From positions 85,506,001 to 85,570,000 of the forward strand of contig JAZBRS010000020.1 in assembly GCA_037176725.1 (NCBI GenBank): DNA of 64,000 bases, read 5' to 3'. Origin of the DNA: Posidonia oceanica (lineage: Eukaryota > Streptophyta > Magnoliopsida > Alismatales > Posidoniaceae). The notes below the pieces were generated by a model that was not told where the DNA came from, ran no database searches, and saw only the letters and a list, made by a program, of their open reading frames with translations. A program made the translations under genes and the position numbers. Positions 11,238 to 21,779 of this stretch are shown here, one piece after another. Every line of letters starts with the position of its first letter. The stretch's first letter is position 1.

Positions 11238-11699
11238 GTCCAGCTCTTCCCCGGTGGATCCTTCTGATCCCATCGGCGCAATCCCCTTTCCCTGCCTTTC
11301 CTATCCCGTTCGAGGGATGCTCGGAGATGCAATGGTAGCGTCGACAGCAAGCCCAGTCGCAGCGTCATCCAGGTTAGCTCCTCCTCCAACTTTTGCAGCT
11401 CCAGTGCTCCACGCATTGCCGTCAGCAGCTCCAGTAGCCCCAGTGCTCCCCGCACTGCCAACAGTGGACCTTGCCGACAACGTCAGCAACGTAGGAACGA
11501 ACCCAGCACCTCCCTCCCGAAGTTGCTGACAAGTAAATCTCCCTTGCCTCTCTTTTGATTCCTGCATTGTCTTTTCTTTTCATTTTGTTTTGTTTTGTTT
11601 TTTGTGTTTTCTCGCCTTGCTTGAAAATTATAAAAAGCATAAAATCAACAAAACCAAAAAACATGCATCCTTTTTTTTCTCTACATGCATTCTGCACCC
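11238..11699 (+). other. Post-gag spacer of element B
   Basis: The first 290 bases are GC-rich with Ala/Pro/Val-coding bias in one frame, a possible remnant of the gag-pol spacer. The rest is T-rich with simple CTTTTGTTTTG stretches. No protease motif (a D-S/T-G) with convincing context was found. Confidence 0.4.
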
Positions 11700-12058
11700 G
11701 GGCTGGCAACCCTAACTACTAGGCGATGGGTCCGTCAACCTATCACTTCATCATTTGCACCGGGCTGGCAGCCCTAACTGCCCGGCGATGGGTCTGTCAA
11801 CCTATCATTCTGCATTCCTCTCCAGCAGGCTGGCAGCCTTAACTGTCCAGCGATGGGTCTGTCAACCTATCATTCTGCATTCCTCCCTAGCGGGCTGGCA
11901 GCCCTAACTGCCCAGTGATGGGTCCGTCAACCTATCATCCTACATTCCTCTCCATCGGGCTGATACACCTAACTATTCGGCAATAGGTCCGTTAACCTAT
12001 CATCACCGAGCTGATACCCCTAACTATTCGCCGATAAGTCCGTCAACTTATCACCTAC
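11700..12058. repeat. Tandem array of a roughly 60-bp GGGCTGGCAGCCCTAACTG repeat, about 6 copies
   Basis: Copies begin near 11700, 11760, 11828, 11891, 11957 and 12005. Each has a GGGCTGG or GGGCTGATA start, a CCTAACT core, a GCGATGGGTC box and a GTCAACCTATCA end. Spacing varies between about 48 and 68 bases. The start contains an imperfect inverted repeat (GGCTGGCAGCC). The unit recurs singly in element B at 13619-14385 and in element A near 840-1080. Confidence 0.85.
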
Positions 12059-13618
12059 ACATCAATCACCTTGCATGCATATCCACCATCTTGCACATAT
12101 CTGCCATCATGCATTGCCATTTATCGCATGTACATATCATTTCTTGCATCCTGTAAAGCAAAAAAAGCAAAAAATCAAGAAAATAAAAACAGCAAAAACA
12201 TTTTCTTCGCCTTTCTACTGGTTTCCCTTTTATGTTTTCTTAAACAAAAAATCATAAAAATACAAAACCAATGCAAAACCCAAAAACATGTTTATCCCTT
12301 CCCCTTCTAAAATATACAAAACCCACAAACATTTGTATAATTAGAAACCGACTTTGGACAAACAAGCAGCAGCGCCTAGAGGATGTCAAGCAGTGACAAT
12401 CTCAGGCAGGAATCGCTCGAGCAGTGCCATCTCTTGCATGTGGCTACATAGTGAGACTGAGAGCGGAACAGAGCGACTCGCGGAGCTCAAAAACTCCCAA
12501 AGCGAGATCCACCTTATCAAGAGAGTCCACCGATCATGGAGAGGACCAAAGTCGAGCAGAGCATAGCCAGAGGTTGCCTACACATTGCAGAGGTTGAAGG
12601 TGTACGCCGATCAGCCGAACTCTCAACGCCTCATCCGGGACCGCTATCCCAAGAGGGCGGAGTCATGCATGTCCAAAAGAATAGAGATCATGTGAGAAAA
12701 AATATGATAACATGATGTGCATGCTGAGCATAAAAGAAATATGAAGACAGAAGTTGAAGAAAGAAGGTGCTCATGAGAGGAGTGACTCGGACGAGCGTCG
12801 AAGCCCCCTCAGCTATCAACTTCAAGCTTCGCATTGCCAACTGCACAAGATGCCTTATCAGGAGGACCTGGCCCCACCCTCCGAGCACAGCAGCACGCTC
12901 CAATCCCCTGTGCAGACAACTCTACATCCCTGGCAGGCTAGATGCAAGTCTAGTCACTCAAGAGGGGAAAAGAAATATCAATCCGTGAGCATCAAAAGCG
13001 ATAGTCGGTCCCCGAGGAATTGAAACGGAGGCTAAGAAGCTGCATCCAATGCTTCTGCTACCCTACAGCCAAAGGCTATACTCTGCAAAGCTAAGGCCTC
13101 ATCCCGAACCAGAAATGAGAGTACTTGACTGAGGTGCAGGGACTCTCGCCCATTAGTGAGATCCCACCTGAGGCGCCTCTATACCCTGATATCAGGAGGT
13201 CAAAGAATGCCCGAACCAATTAGGGCGTATAAGCAGTTATACCAGGAGGTCAATGAGAGCCACCGACCACAACTCGGCATGGCGTTGCTCGAGGATCGAG
13301 ATCTCCTGAGTCAAAAAGTGCAGAAGCACTCTCTTGGCACAGTTGCTTTGAGTCCAAAGCCACCAAAAAATGCATGCTGTAATATATTTTTATCTTCCCT
13401 TCTCCCTGTTTTCGAAAATTGGAGCCAAGGACGAGCACTTTTGCCTATCTCGCTCAGAGGCTCTGCGCTTTTCAAATTTTGCCACCCACCGCGTGGGTAG
13501 GTCCATGATGACCGGCGTGTATCTCGTTTGTCACCTCGTGATGCCACGAAGCATGCCCGCGTTGAGACCATTACACGTCTATCACAATGGGTTCTTGCTT
13601 TCTTTCTACATTCCTTGC
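12059..13618 (+). other. Element B internal sequence, no recognisable gene
   Basis: AT-rich to 12350, then a more balanced region whose open frames are short and overlap in several registers. I looked for reverse transcriptase (YxDD), RNase H and integrase (HHCC, DDE) motifs and saw none. This is where pol would be expected in an autonomous relative. Confidence 0.5.
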
Positions 13619-14385
13619 ACCGGGCTGGCACCCCTAACTGCTCGGCGATAGGTCCGTCAACCTATCATCCATTCATCCATCCATCCATCCATCCATCCAT
13701 CCTTGCATCTCGGTGCCAGGGGCGCTTCAACTATCCCCTGGTATCATCCCTGATACTAGGAGCATCTTTTTTGCTGCCCTATGGTATCGTCCCCCTCATC
13801 TCATCGGGCTGATATCCCTAACTATTTGGCGATAGGTCTGTTAACCTATCACCTTGCATTTGCATTATCCCATTGCATTCCCCACCGGCATTGCACATCG
13901 CACGGTGAGTCTTTACATCCATCTCACTACATCTGGGCTGGTACCCCTAACTACTCGGCTAGCAAACTCGTTAGTTTTGTCTCCACTCTGCATTTCGATG
14001 CCAAGGGCGCTTCGGCTGTCCCCTGGTATCTCCATCGATACCAGGGGCATCTTTATTTGGCCGCACTCCGGTATCACATCTCCATCATCATCTGGGCTGA
14101 CATCTCCAACTGTCACGGGAGCGTCTATAGACCTCTGCCACACCTTCGGGTATGGTATTCCCGTTGCATTCGTGGTTACAAGTTATCCAACCTGTAATCG
14201 CCCCTCTTGCCTGACAAACTCGCTGGCCTGTCACCCCTCAGGCTGATAGCCCCAACTATCTAGTGATGAGTCAGTTAACTCCTCATCGGGCTGATAGCCC
14301 CAACTATCCAGTGATGAGTCCGTCAACTCCTCGTGGGTCGATATTCCCTAACTATCCGGTGATAGGTCCGTTAACTTATCACCCT
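13619..14385. repeat. Scattered further copies of the GGGCTGATAGCCCTAACT repeat in element B
   Basis: Copies lie near 13620, 13805, 13933, 14093, 14240, 14286 and 14335, separated by CATCCATC simple sequence (13672-13702) and by CCAGGGGC-type words also seen in element A near 900-960. This supports common ancestry of the two elements' 3' non-coding regions. Confidence 0.75.
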
Positions 14386-15284
14386 TTCGTCATAGTGTAA
14401 TATCATTCTGTTGCATATCATGGCATATCATTAGCATATCATTGCATAACATCATGTAGCTTCTTTGTATCTCCCTGTAAAGTCAGTCCTAGAAATGCAT
14501 TCCATCATCACACGACCATCGCGTGCTTAGGATCCGAACCTCTGGTTCGCGTATTGCCTAAGGTAGCATCCTCGGCACCTGCAAGACTTTCGCAGCTTGC
14601 CGGCTTTGGATGATACTCACAGTAGTGCGCGGCCCAGGATCGTTTCCTCAGTTTCACATGCCCGGCGTCCCATTGTGCATATATTGCATTTCACTGCATA
14701 ACATTGCATCACATCACATTCTCATTGCTCTAATACTCCCTGCGGTCATCACACCAAATACCGCATTCCGCCTTCTCGGACATGGCATACTTGGGAATCG
14801 AACCCCTGGTTCACGCATTACTTAAAGTGGCATCCTCAGCAACGCGAAACTTCTTACAGTTTGCCTGCTCAACATGACGCCCGTGGTAGCGCACGGTCTA
14901 TGATCGCTTCCTTAGCATTACATGCCCACCACCGCATGCACATCCACTGCATCTTGCATTCAACCATTTTCATACACACACCGCGTGTTCTTCTGGCTTT
15001 CGTTTGCACTACCCAGCGACACCTTTGCATTGCATTTTTCCACCACACCACATGCGTGCATCATCCGTTTTTTCCCCTAGTGGAGTACAGCGCAATGGGC
15101 GTTAGTGTAAGCATCACATTAGCGTAAGCATTGCATTTGCATCTTCATTACGGCAGCGGGTCATGATTTTCGGTGCATCCGCCGAATAAGTGACTCAGGC
15201 CTACAGCAATTTTGCGCTCCTGCCACCGTCAAGAGGGGTGTCATGTCTACCCTGAGCAGCAGCCTCGGTCCCCTTGACCCCGCT

Positions 15285-15296
15285 CAGGAAGGAGCA
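15285..15296 (+). other. Polypurine tract of element B
   Basis: AGGAAGGAGCA lies directly before the TGTTGA start of the 3' LTR. The matching place in element A reads AGGGAGGGGCA (1519-1529). It would prime plus-strand DNA synthesis. Confidence 0.7.
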
Positions 15297-15298
15297 TC

Positions 15299-18200
15299 TG
15301 TTGACACCTCATTTTGACTGCCTGGAAGATGGCGAACTACTCTGGAAAGCTTGCTTGGATTCTGGGATGGCACTCTCTTTTCAAATTAACCCATTTTGTC
15401 CTAAAAACCAAATCCCATTCCTAAACCAACCCTAAAACCCCACCTAAACCCCAAAACCATAACCCAACTTAAACCTAAGCCCAAAAGCCCATTTTAAACC
15501 ATGGCCCAAGCCCATTCAACCTTTGGCCTCCTGGGCGTGTTGGACGCTGGCACGGGCAACGTCCAACGTTGGACGCGCTCTGTGCTAGCGTCCAACGTCT
15601 CGGGAGTTGCAGCGGCTGCTCCGCAACCTCTGGCCCACCTCCCGTCCCCTTCGCTGCCCGTACACACTTACTCACCATCCCCTCAGCCCACTACAGCCAC
15701 CCACTAGCCTCAAAGCGCGAGTAACTACTCTGCCAAGCCATCCCCTCCTCCCCAGCACCTCTTTCGCTCTAACCGCAGGTCACTGACTTCAGTCGCCACC
15801 TCCTGCCACCACTAAGACTTTCTCACCCTTCAGACAAGCTCCAAGCCTCCACCTGACATCCCTCGTGGACTCCCCACATCCAGCAGCCTGCCACAACCTC
15901 TGCCACACCACTGCCACACCTGCAAATCCCTACAACCCAACACTTGAACCCATGCACCCAACACCAAAATAGCAACTTCACCGCCCAATTCAGATGACCA
16001 CACCAATTCCAGAGAGAATTGAGAGCTTGAGCGACCAAGAGCGAACTCCCACGATCACCCCCAGACCTCCAGCTCCCTTTCCCGTGCCTCCTATGCGCCG
16101 AGCAAGCTCGCCAGAGTTGGCCTGCCGCAACCTTCCGCACCGACCGGTCGAGAGCGGATACGCCATTTCAGGCCGCACCAAGGTAGGCTTTCGATCCCCA
16201 TAGCTCATGCATGCATGTGGTAAAGTTCCTAGCTTGTTTCCGGCCACGAGGAGGAGGAGGTGGGTGGAGCAATCCACCCGCCTATTCCCGACGCCGAGCA
16301 TATGGACATGCTCGTCGTCGGCCACTCTTGCTTCCTAGCAAGTTAATTTAAGCTTTTTGGTCGATTTGGCCACTGTCCTTGGCCGGGAAAGTTCCCGACT
16401 TATTGGATGCACAGCCTGGTGCGTCCAACGTTGGACGCGCCAAAGTGCAGCGTCCAACACCCAGCTGTTCACTGTTTTCCTTTGCCCTGTTTTTGCTTTC
16501 CAACTTGCCATGCTTTATTTACATCTTCATGAGCTTGTGGTATATGCTTCCTTATACGTTCCTTGATGCCTTTGCATGCTTAATATCTTGTTTTGATCCT
16601 TGCTTGGATCAGTACTTCATGCTTTAGATCATTGTGCTGCTTGCCTGTGTTGGACGCTGGAGTGAGTCGCGTCCAACGTTGGATGCTGGTTCATCCAGCG
16701 TCCTACTTCCCTGCTTGCTTACATCTGCTGCCATGCTTGCATATTGCTTATTTTTGAGTTATATCTATGATCTATGCATGCCTAGTGATGTCTGGCCTCT
16801 ATGGCACCTATGTTTAAGCTTGCTAGTCTCCACTTTAACCGCATGTTTGCATATGTGGGATTTTTATCCCTTTATTTCTTTACACCTCTTTCTTACTTGC
16901 TTCTTATGGATTACATGCTTGGCTTGTGTGGTTTGTCATGATCTGGCATATTCTCAATTGTTTGCATGCATGATTATGTGGGGTTTTGAGCTCAGCTCCC
17001 CCTTTGCAGGTGGCTTTACATCCTTCATGTGTTGGACACTGGAACATTCAGCGTCCTACGTTGGACGCTGATGTTACCAGCGTCCTACGTTTCTGCTTAG
17101 TAACTTCCATTTAAATGCTTGCATGATGCTCTGATCTCTTATGTTCGTTTGATCCATGCCTGCATGCCCTGCCTATGCTTGTTTACAGCAGCCTGAATCC
17201 AGGCTATGATGTTTCCTTGCTAGTTTGCATGCTATCTTGCCATCTGCCTGTTCCAGAGTGTTGGACGCTAGATACTGCAACGTCCTATGTTGGACGCTGT
17301 ATGTTCTAGCGTCCAACACCCTACAATAGCTTAAAACTCATTCATGCTTGCATCTTGCCATCAAATCTTATTCTGGTTATTTGTCTTGATTGCCTTGCAT
17401 GTTATACATGTCATGCACTCTCATGCAGCATTTACATCGCATTCATATAGCCTGCATGCATGCATTTTTTCTCAAAAGCATGGCTTAGTTGTTGGACGCC
17501 TCAGATCTCAGCGTCCAACATTGGATGCTGTCATTCTGAGCGTCCAACACCCTCTGCCTGTTTTAAAATCGCTTTGATCTTGCTTCTGGTTTCTGGGCCT
17601 TGTGTTTTGGTTTCCCAGCATGCTTTATCTGCCCATGGGTTTTTACATTGCATTAAATTCATAATTTCCAAGTTTGCATTGCATGTTTTCTGCATTTTGG
17701 CTTCTACCTGTGTAGGACGCCAGCTATCTCAACGTCCAACATTGGACACTGCTGGTAGCTACGTCCAACACTTGTAGTAAGCTGCACCTTCGTTTTAAGC
17801 ACCGAATCCATTTTGATCGCCGCCCCTTGCATTTCGTTGGTCCCTGTACATGCCTACGACACCCATGCATGCTGTTGGGACCCTGTTTTGGTTTTACGCC
17901 TTGCATTGCACGCTTTCCCATGGTTTTCGCCTCGGACTCGCTTTCACTTTCTCTTCTGCATATCGCTCGCTTGCATCGTTTTCCACGCTTTTGCATCATT
18001 TTCCATGCTTGCATCATTTTCCGTGCTTCTGCATCGTTTTCCGCACTTGCATCGTTTTCTGTTCCACTTTTGCATTGTTTTCCGTGCTTACACCATTTTC
18101 CGCACCCGCTTTCGCTTTATCCCTTGTATGTCGCTTGTATTGCATGGTTTTCCACGCAGTTTTGCTTTATCGCCTGCATTTGCATTAGGACAGTGATGCT

Positions 18201-18807
18201 TACTGCCTGGAGTTCTTACGAACCAAAGTCCACCCGGTTCGGAACACTGGCAGCGTTGCTGAGCGCATAGACAGCACGTTTAATTTCCATACATGGCATT
18301 TAGGCACTTTAAGCAGTTAAAGCGTACATAGCATAGCATGGCATCTATCGCCTACGAGCGTATAGCAAAGGCAAGCGATTGCCGATATTCGGCATATGCG
18401 AGCGAGTTAGCCTAGAAAGACCGACTTCTCGAGCTTGTCGAGGGTGCCTAACACCTTCCCCGCACGTAACAGGAGTCCTTATCCTTTCTCTGGCCCGCAG
18501 TGACTATTTTGCCCTCGTCTTTGGCACGAGTCATCTTCTTTGCATAGCATTGCATTGCATTGCATCCTTTTGTGTGGTTTTGCATGTTTTTCATGCATTT
18601 CCCCGGTTTTCCTTGTCTCCCGACTTAATAGACACGATGGCAACTCCCTTTTCTTTCTTTTTCCCTTTGGCTTTTCGCCTCTGTTTTTGGTGTTTTGAGT
18701 CGAGCTTCCTCCTCGGACCACCTGCTAATAGTGAACCTGATTCCGATTGGTGCATGCGAGCTCTGGGCAACGTGCATGGACGATCGCGAATGCCGAGGAT
18801 CACTACA
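15299..18807 (+). mobile_element. 3' LTR of element B (3509 bp)
   Basis: Begins TGTTGACACC and ends GATCACTACA, followed by the CTACC duplication. It retains a complete double-hairpin module at 17033-17090, where the 5' LTR lost one unit, and has a shorter segment near 16235-16245 where the 5' LTR has extra C-rich sequence. The remaining differences seen by eye are mostly single transitions. Confidence 0.9.
15539..17772. repeat. Seven hairpin modules of the GTTGGACGC / GCGTCCAAC type, 3' LTR
   Basis: Same modules and order as in the 5' LTR. The perfect palindrome is at 16421-16438. The fourth module (17033-17090) is complete here. Confidence 0.85.
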
Positions 18808-18812
18808 CTACC
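18808..18812. repeat. Target site duplication of element B, right copy (CTACC)
   Basis: Exact match to 4440-4444; marks the rejoined LINE sequence. Confidence 0.9.
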
Positions 18813-19798
18813 TGAACTTGGTAGCATCATCAACTTAACCGATCTCTCGGCTGAAGCAGATTCTATCACTTGGTCTCTCTCCTAGATTAATGCTTTTATA
18901 GTAAAAAGCTGTTATAATATTCTCAATGACGAGAGGTTACATTCTCCATGTAAGTCCACTATTTGGAAATGTGCAGCCCCTCTTAAGGTTACGATATTTG
19001 CTTGGCTTGCAATAAAGGATAAGATTCTGACTCGAGTTTATCTGCTTAAAAAGGTTGGCATGGCCTGTCCCATTGTGAAATTTATGGTTATCAACAGGAA
19101 TTCACCATCCATATTTTCTTTCATTGTGCAACACCACAAGCTATATGGAATTTTCTTTTATGCAATGCCATCTCTCATTTATCTAATATAACTTTAGCTC
19201 AAATATTTTCTTTGAAGCATTATTTAATCTTTCAATTATGCAATAAGGGCTAGAATACCTTAGTTCAAGAATTTTTTTGGTATCTTTGGTTATATCAGAA
19301 CAAAGTTAGTTTTCGCAATAAAAGACGAGATATTACCTCAATATTTCTTCATGTTCTATCTCTAACTTCCTTTTGGTTAGACAATGTGACTTTTGGATCT
19401 GGTGCAGCTGCCTCTGCTACATCTTCAGCCCTCAGATCCATGCAGCTCAATTGGGATCTCCACAACAGCACTCAGGGTCAAGCCAAAGTTGACTCCGGAC
19501 CTTCCCTGGCTGGGCAAGGATTGCCTTCCAAGTTCCAAGCCTAATGCTAAATGGAGAAGATGGGAAGACAATAGCTCTGCTCACTAGTGATGGTGGATTG
19601 AGCCTGCTCCTCTCACTTCTTTTCTTCTTCTTTTTGGCAGCCTCTCAGGACATATATGTTACTACATACTGTCATTGTAATATTTTGTTATTGCCCATAG
19701 GACATGATACTTCTAACTTTTTCTTGACAGTAGTACTCATCGTTAAGATTTTTTTATTAATACAACTACTATCGTTTACAAAAAAAAAGTAAACCAGG
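18813..19798 (+). pseudogene. L1-type LINE ORF2 fragment, right part (zf-RVT domain, 3' UTR, poly-A)
   Basis: Continues the LINE cut at 4444. The reading ADSITWSLS is followed, after a stop, by SPCKSTIWKCAAPLKV and FAWLAIKDKILTR. This is the typical linker and the start of the zf-RVT zinc-binding region of plant L1 ORF2. The downstream reading (FFHCATPQAIWNFLLC) fits the end of that domain. Coding similarity fades by about 19250. A run of nine A at 19790-19798 marks the 3' end, so the LINE lies on the plus strand. It has several stops and is inactive. Confidence 0.85.
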
Positions 19799-19808
19799 TG
19801 TGACCATC

Positions 19809-21779
19809 TCGGTGACGACTGGAGCGCAGGGCCAAAGCTAGCATGCACCGACCGATATGAGGTCACGGATGAATGGTGAATCCGAGGAAGGATACTCGAC
19901 TCGAAAACATTGGAAAATGGCGAAGGAAACAAAAGATAAGACAAAACGGAGTCGCCACTTAATCTATTATCAGGAAGACGAGGAAAATTGAGAAAAGCAT
20001 GAGAATGCGTGCAATGCTGAAATGCATGACTCGTGCCAATGGATGCAAGCGCAATGGTCATTGCGGGCCAAGAGAAAGGGTAAGGACTCCTGTTACGCAT
20101 AGGGAAGGGGTTAAGCACCTCCATGTGTCCGAGAGTTGGTCTTTCTAGGCTTACTCACTCGCATGTGCGGATATATAGGCGATAATGCCAATTAATGTAT
20201 GCTTTATGCTATACTTAGCAAATGAATGCATGCCATTAGATATCTGCTAGGAAATGGATGATATGATGCCATGATAAATCAATAAAGCATGCTCTAGAAA
20301 CGAATCAGGAACAAAGGAAACAAGAATCGAGCAAAACAAAGATCAAACCAACGCTCTGTCCACTAGTTTGGAATATGGAAAACCACGGTACTTACTCGCG
20401 AGACCAACACATGGGGCAAACAAGCGGTACAGACTTGTTTCCAGACAGTGGACAATCATCGCGAAATTGGGTGCTCAAATCAATTGAAAACAATGAAATG
20501 CATATCGACAAAGCTCAAAGGGACACATTAGAGGGCGAGAGGGAGGAAGAACCTAAGGAATGCAAGCGAGAATGGAGCACAGTCCACCAGGACGGCCAAG
20601 CCTCGTGCTCATCGGCCGTCGGCCTTGTGCAGGCGGTGGGCTCCTCCCCAAACAGGGGGAATGAGATGCAACGTGGAAAGGAAACGAGCAAAGCAATGAT
20701 AATTTACTATATGGTAGCAAACCACAGCACGAGGGAGGAAATTAGATGAACAGATGCTCACCTGTGTGATTGGCGGGTTGTCCCCTCCAGCGAGGTTCAC
20801 GGTAGGCGTCTCCAGGTCAGTGGCACTTCAGGGTGGCGGAGGCGGAGGCTGGGGACTGCTGGGAGTGCATTGGACGTTTGGGCTTGCTTATGGGATGGCT
20901 GGTTTGTAGTAGGAAGCAATGCAGTGACGGGTTGAATTTGGGTGGCCGAAGAAGACGAATGGTGGTCAGCGATGGAGAAGAAAGGGGGATGCAATGGTGG
21001 CGAGCGCATGGGGTTGTTGGTCGACGCAAGGGAGGCTAGACAGGGGACCGTGGATGCCAGGGATGTGGAGGAAGGCAATGTGGGTGCTGTCTGTAAGTGA
21101 GGTGGCCGAAGAAGGTAATTGGTTGGCCAGAAAAGGTCTGTGAGTGGCTGGGAGGTGTGCTCAGGTGATGGGAACAAGCTGAGTGGCTGGCTAGAGGGCT
21201 AGAGCAACCAAGGAGGCAATCGAAGGCTTGGACGTCGGCCACGAGCACTGTTTTATAGGGGTGAGGGCGCATGAAGGCCGTTGGTATGGATCTGAGATTC
21301 AAAAAGGGTGGCTGAGATTTGGTTTGAGGATTGGATGGGGATTAGTTTGGTTATGGAGGGTGTGATGGTCCAGGATCATGAAGGCTCATGCTCAGATCCA
21401 TGTGAGCCAATGAGGAGCAAGGAATCCATGGTCCCAAAAGGTGAATGGACAACTTGAATCTTCAGCTGCGGCCACCGACTTAGGGCAACCACAGTGGCAA
21501 CCCGCGAGACCAATACGCGGGGGCTACCCACAGCTGTCCTACATAGAGTCAGTTGGCTTGGATTCTGGGCCCGATCCTTAAGTTTTTGGGCCACCGGTGG
21601 GCTTGGGCTTGTGGTTCTAGTGGGTTTTGGGTGTATTTGTGGTGTTGGGCTAGGTTTGGGATGTTTGTGTGGGTTTCAGGCTGTTTTATGATAAGGTGAT
21701 GGGTAATGCCTCGTCACGACTGAAGCGAGCTCTTCTAAAGAAATCCGCCATCAAGTGGCGTCAAATCGAGGTGTTTACA
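19809..21779 (-). mobile_element. Element C: solo LTR of the element A family
   Basis: Read on the minus strand it begins TGTAAACACC at 21779 and ends GGTCACA at 19809. Its order of blocks matches LTR A: start box, GGCCCA block, TATA box near 21251-21257, GC-rich middle, and the AACAGGAGTCC block near 20090. Flanks are CCAGG (19804-19808) and CTAGG (21780-21784), a 5-bp target duplication with one change. No internal region is attached. It is therefore best read as a solo LTR left by recombination, inserted about ten bases past the LINE poly-A. Confidence 0.8.

Larger units (their letters stand above)
4445..18807 (+). mobile_element. Element B: complete 14.36-kb LTR element with gag only (TR-GAG-like, Tat/Ogre side of Ty3-gypsy)
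   Basis: Two long LTRs (4445-7939 and 15299-18807) flank 7359 bp of internal sequence. Both LTRs begin TGTTGA and end CTACA. The five bases before the element (CTACC, 4440-4444) are repeated exactly after it (18808-18812), so the boundaries are firm. A primer-binding site follows the 5' LTR and a polypurine tract precedes the 3' LTR. The only coding remnant is a gag frame (9066-11237). I found no protease, reverse transcriptase, RNase H or integrase motif in 11238-15298. The layout fits the published TR-GAG idea (non-autonomous elements with gag and no pol), and mobilisation would need another element's enzymes. It lies inside the L1 LINE. Confidence 0.9.
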
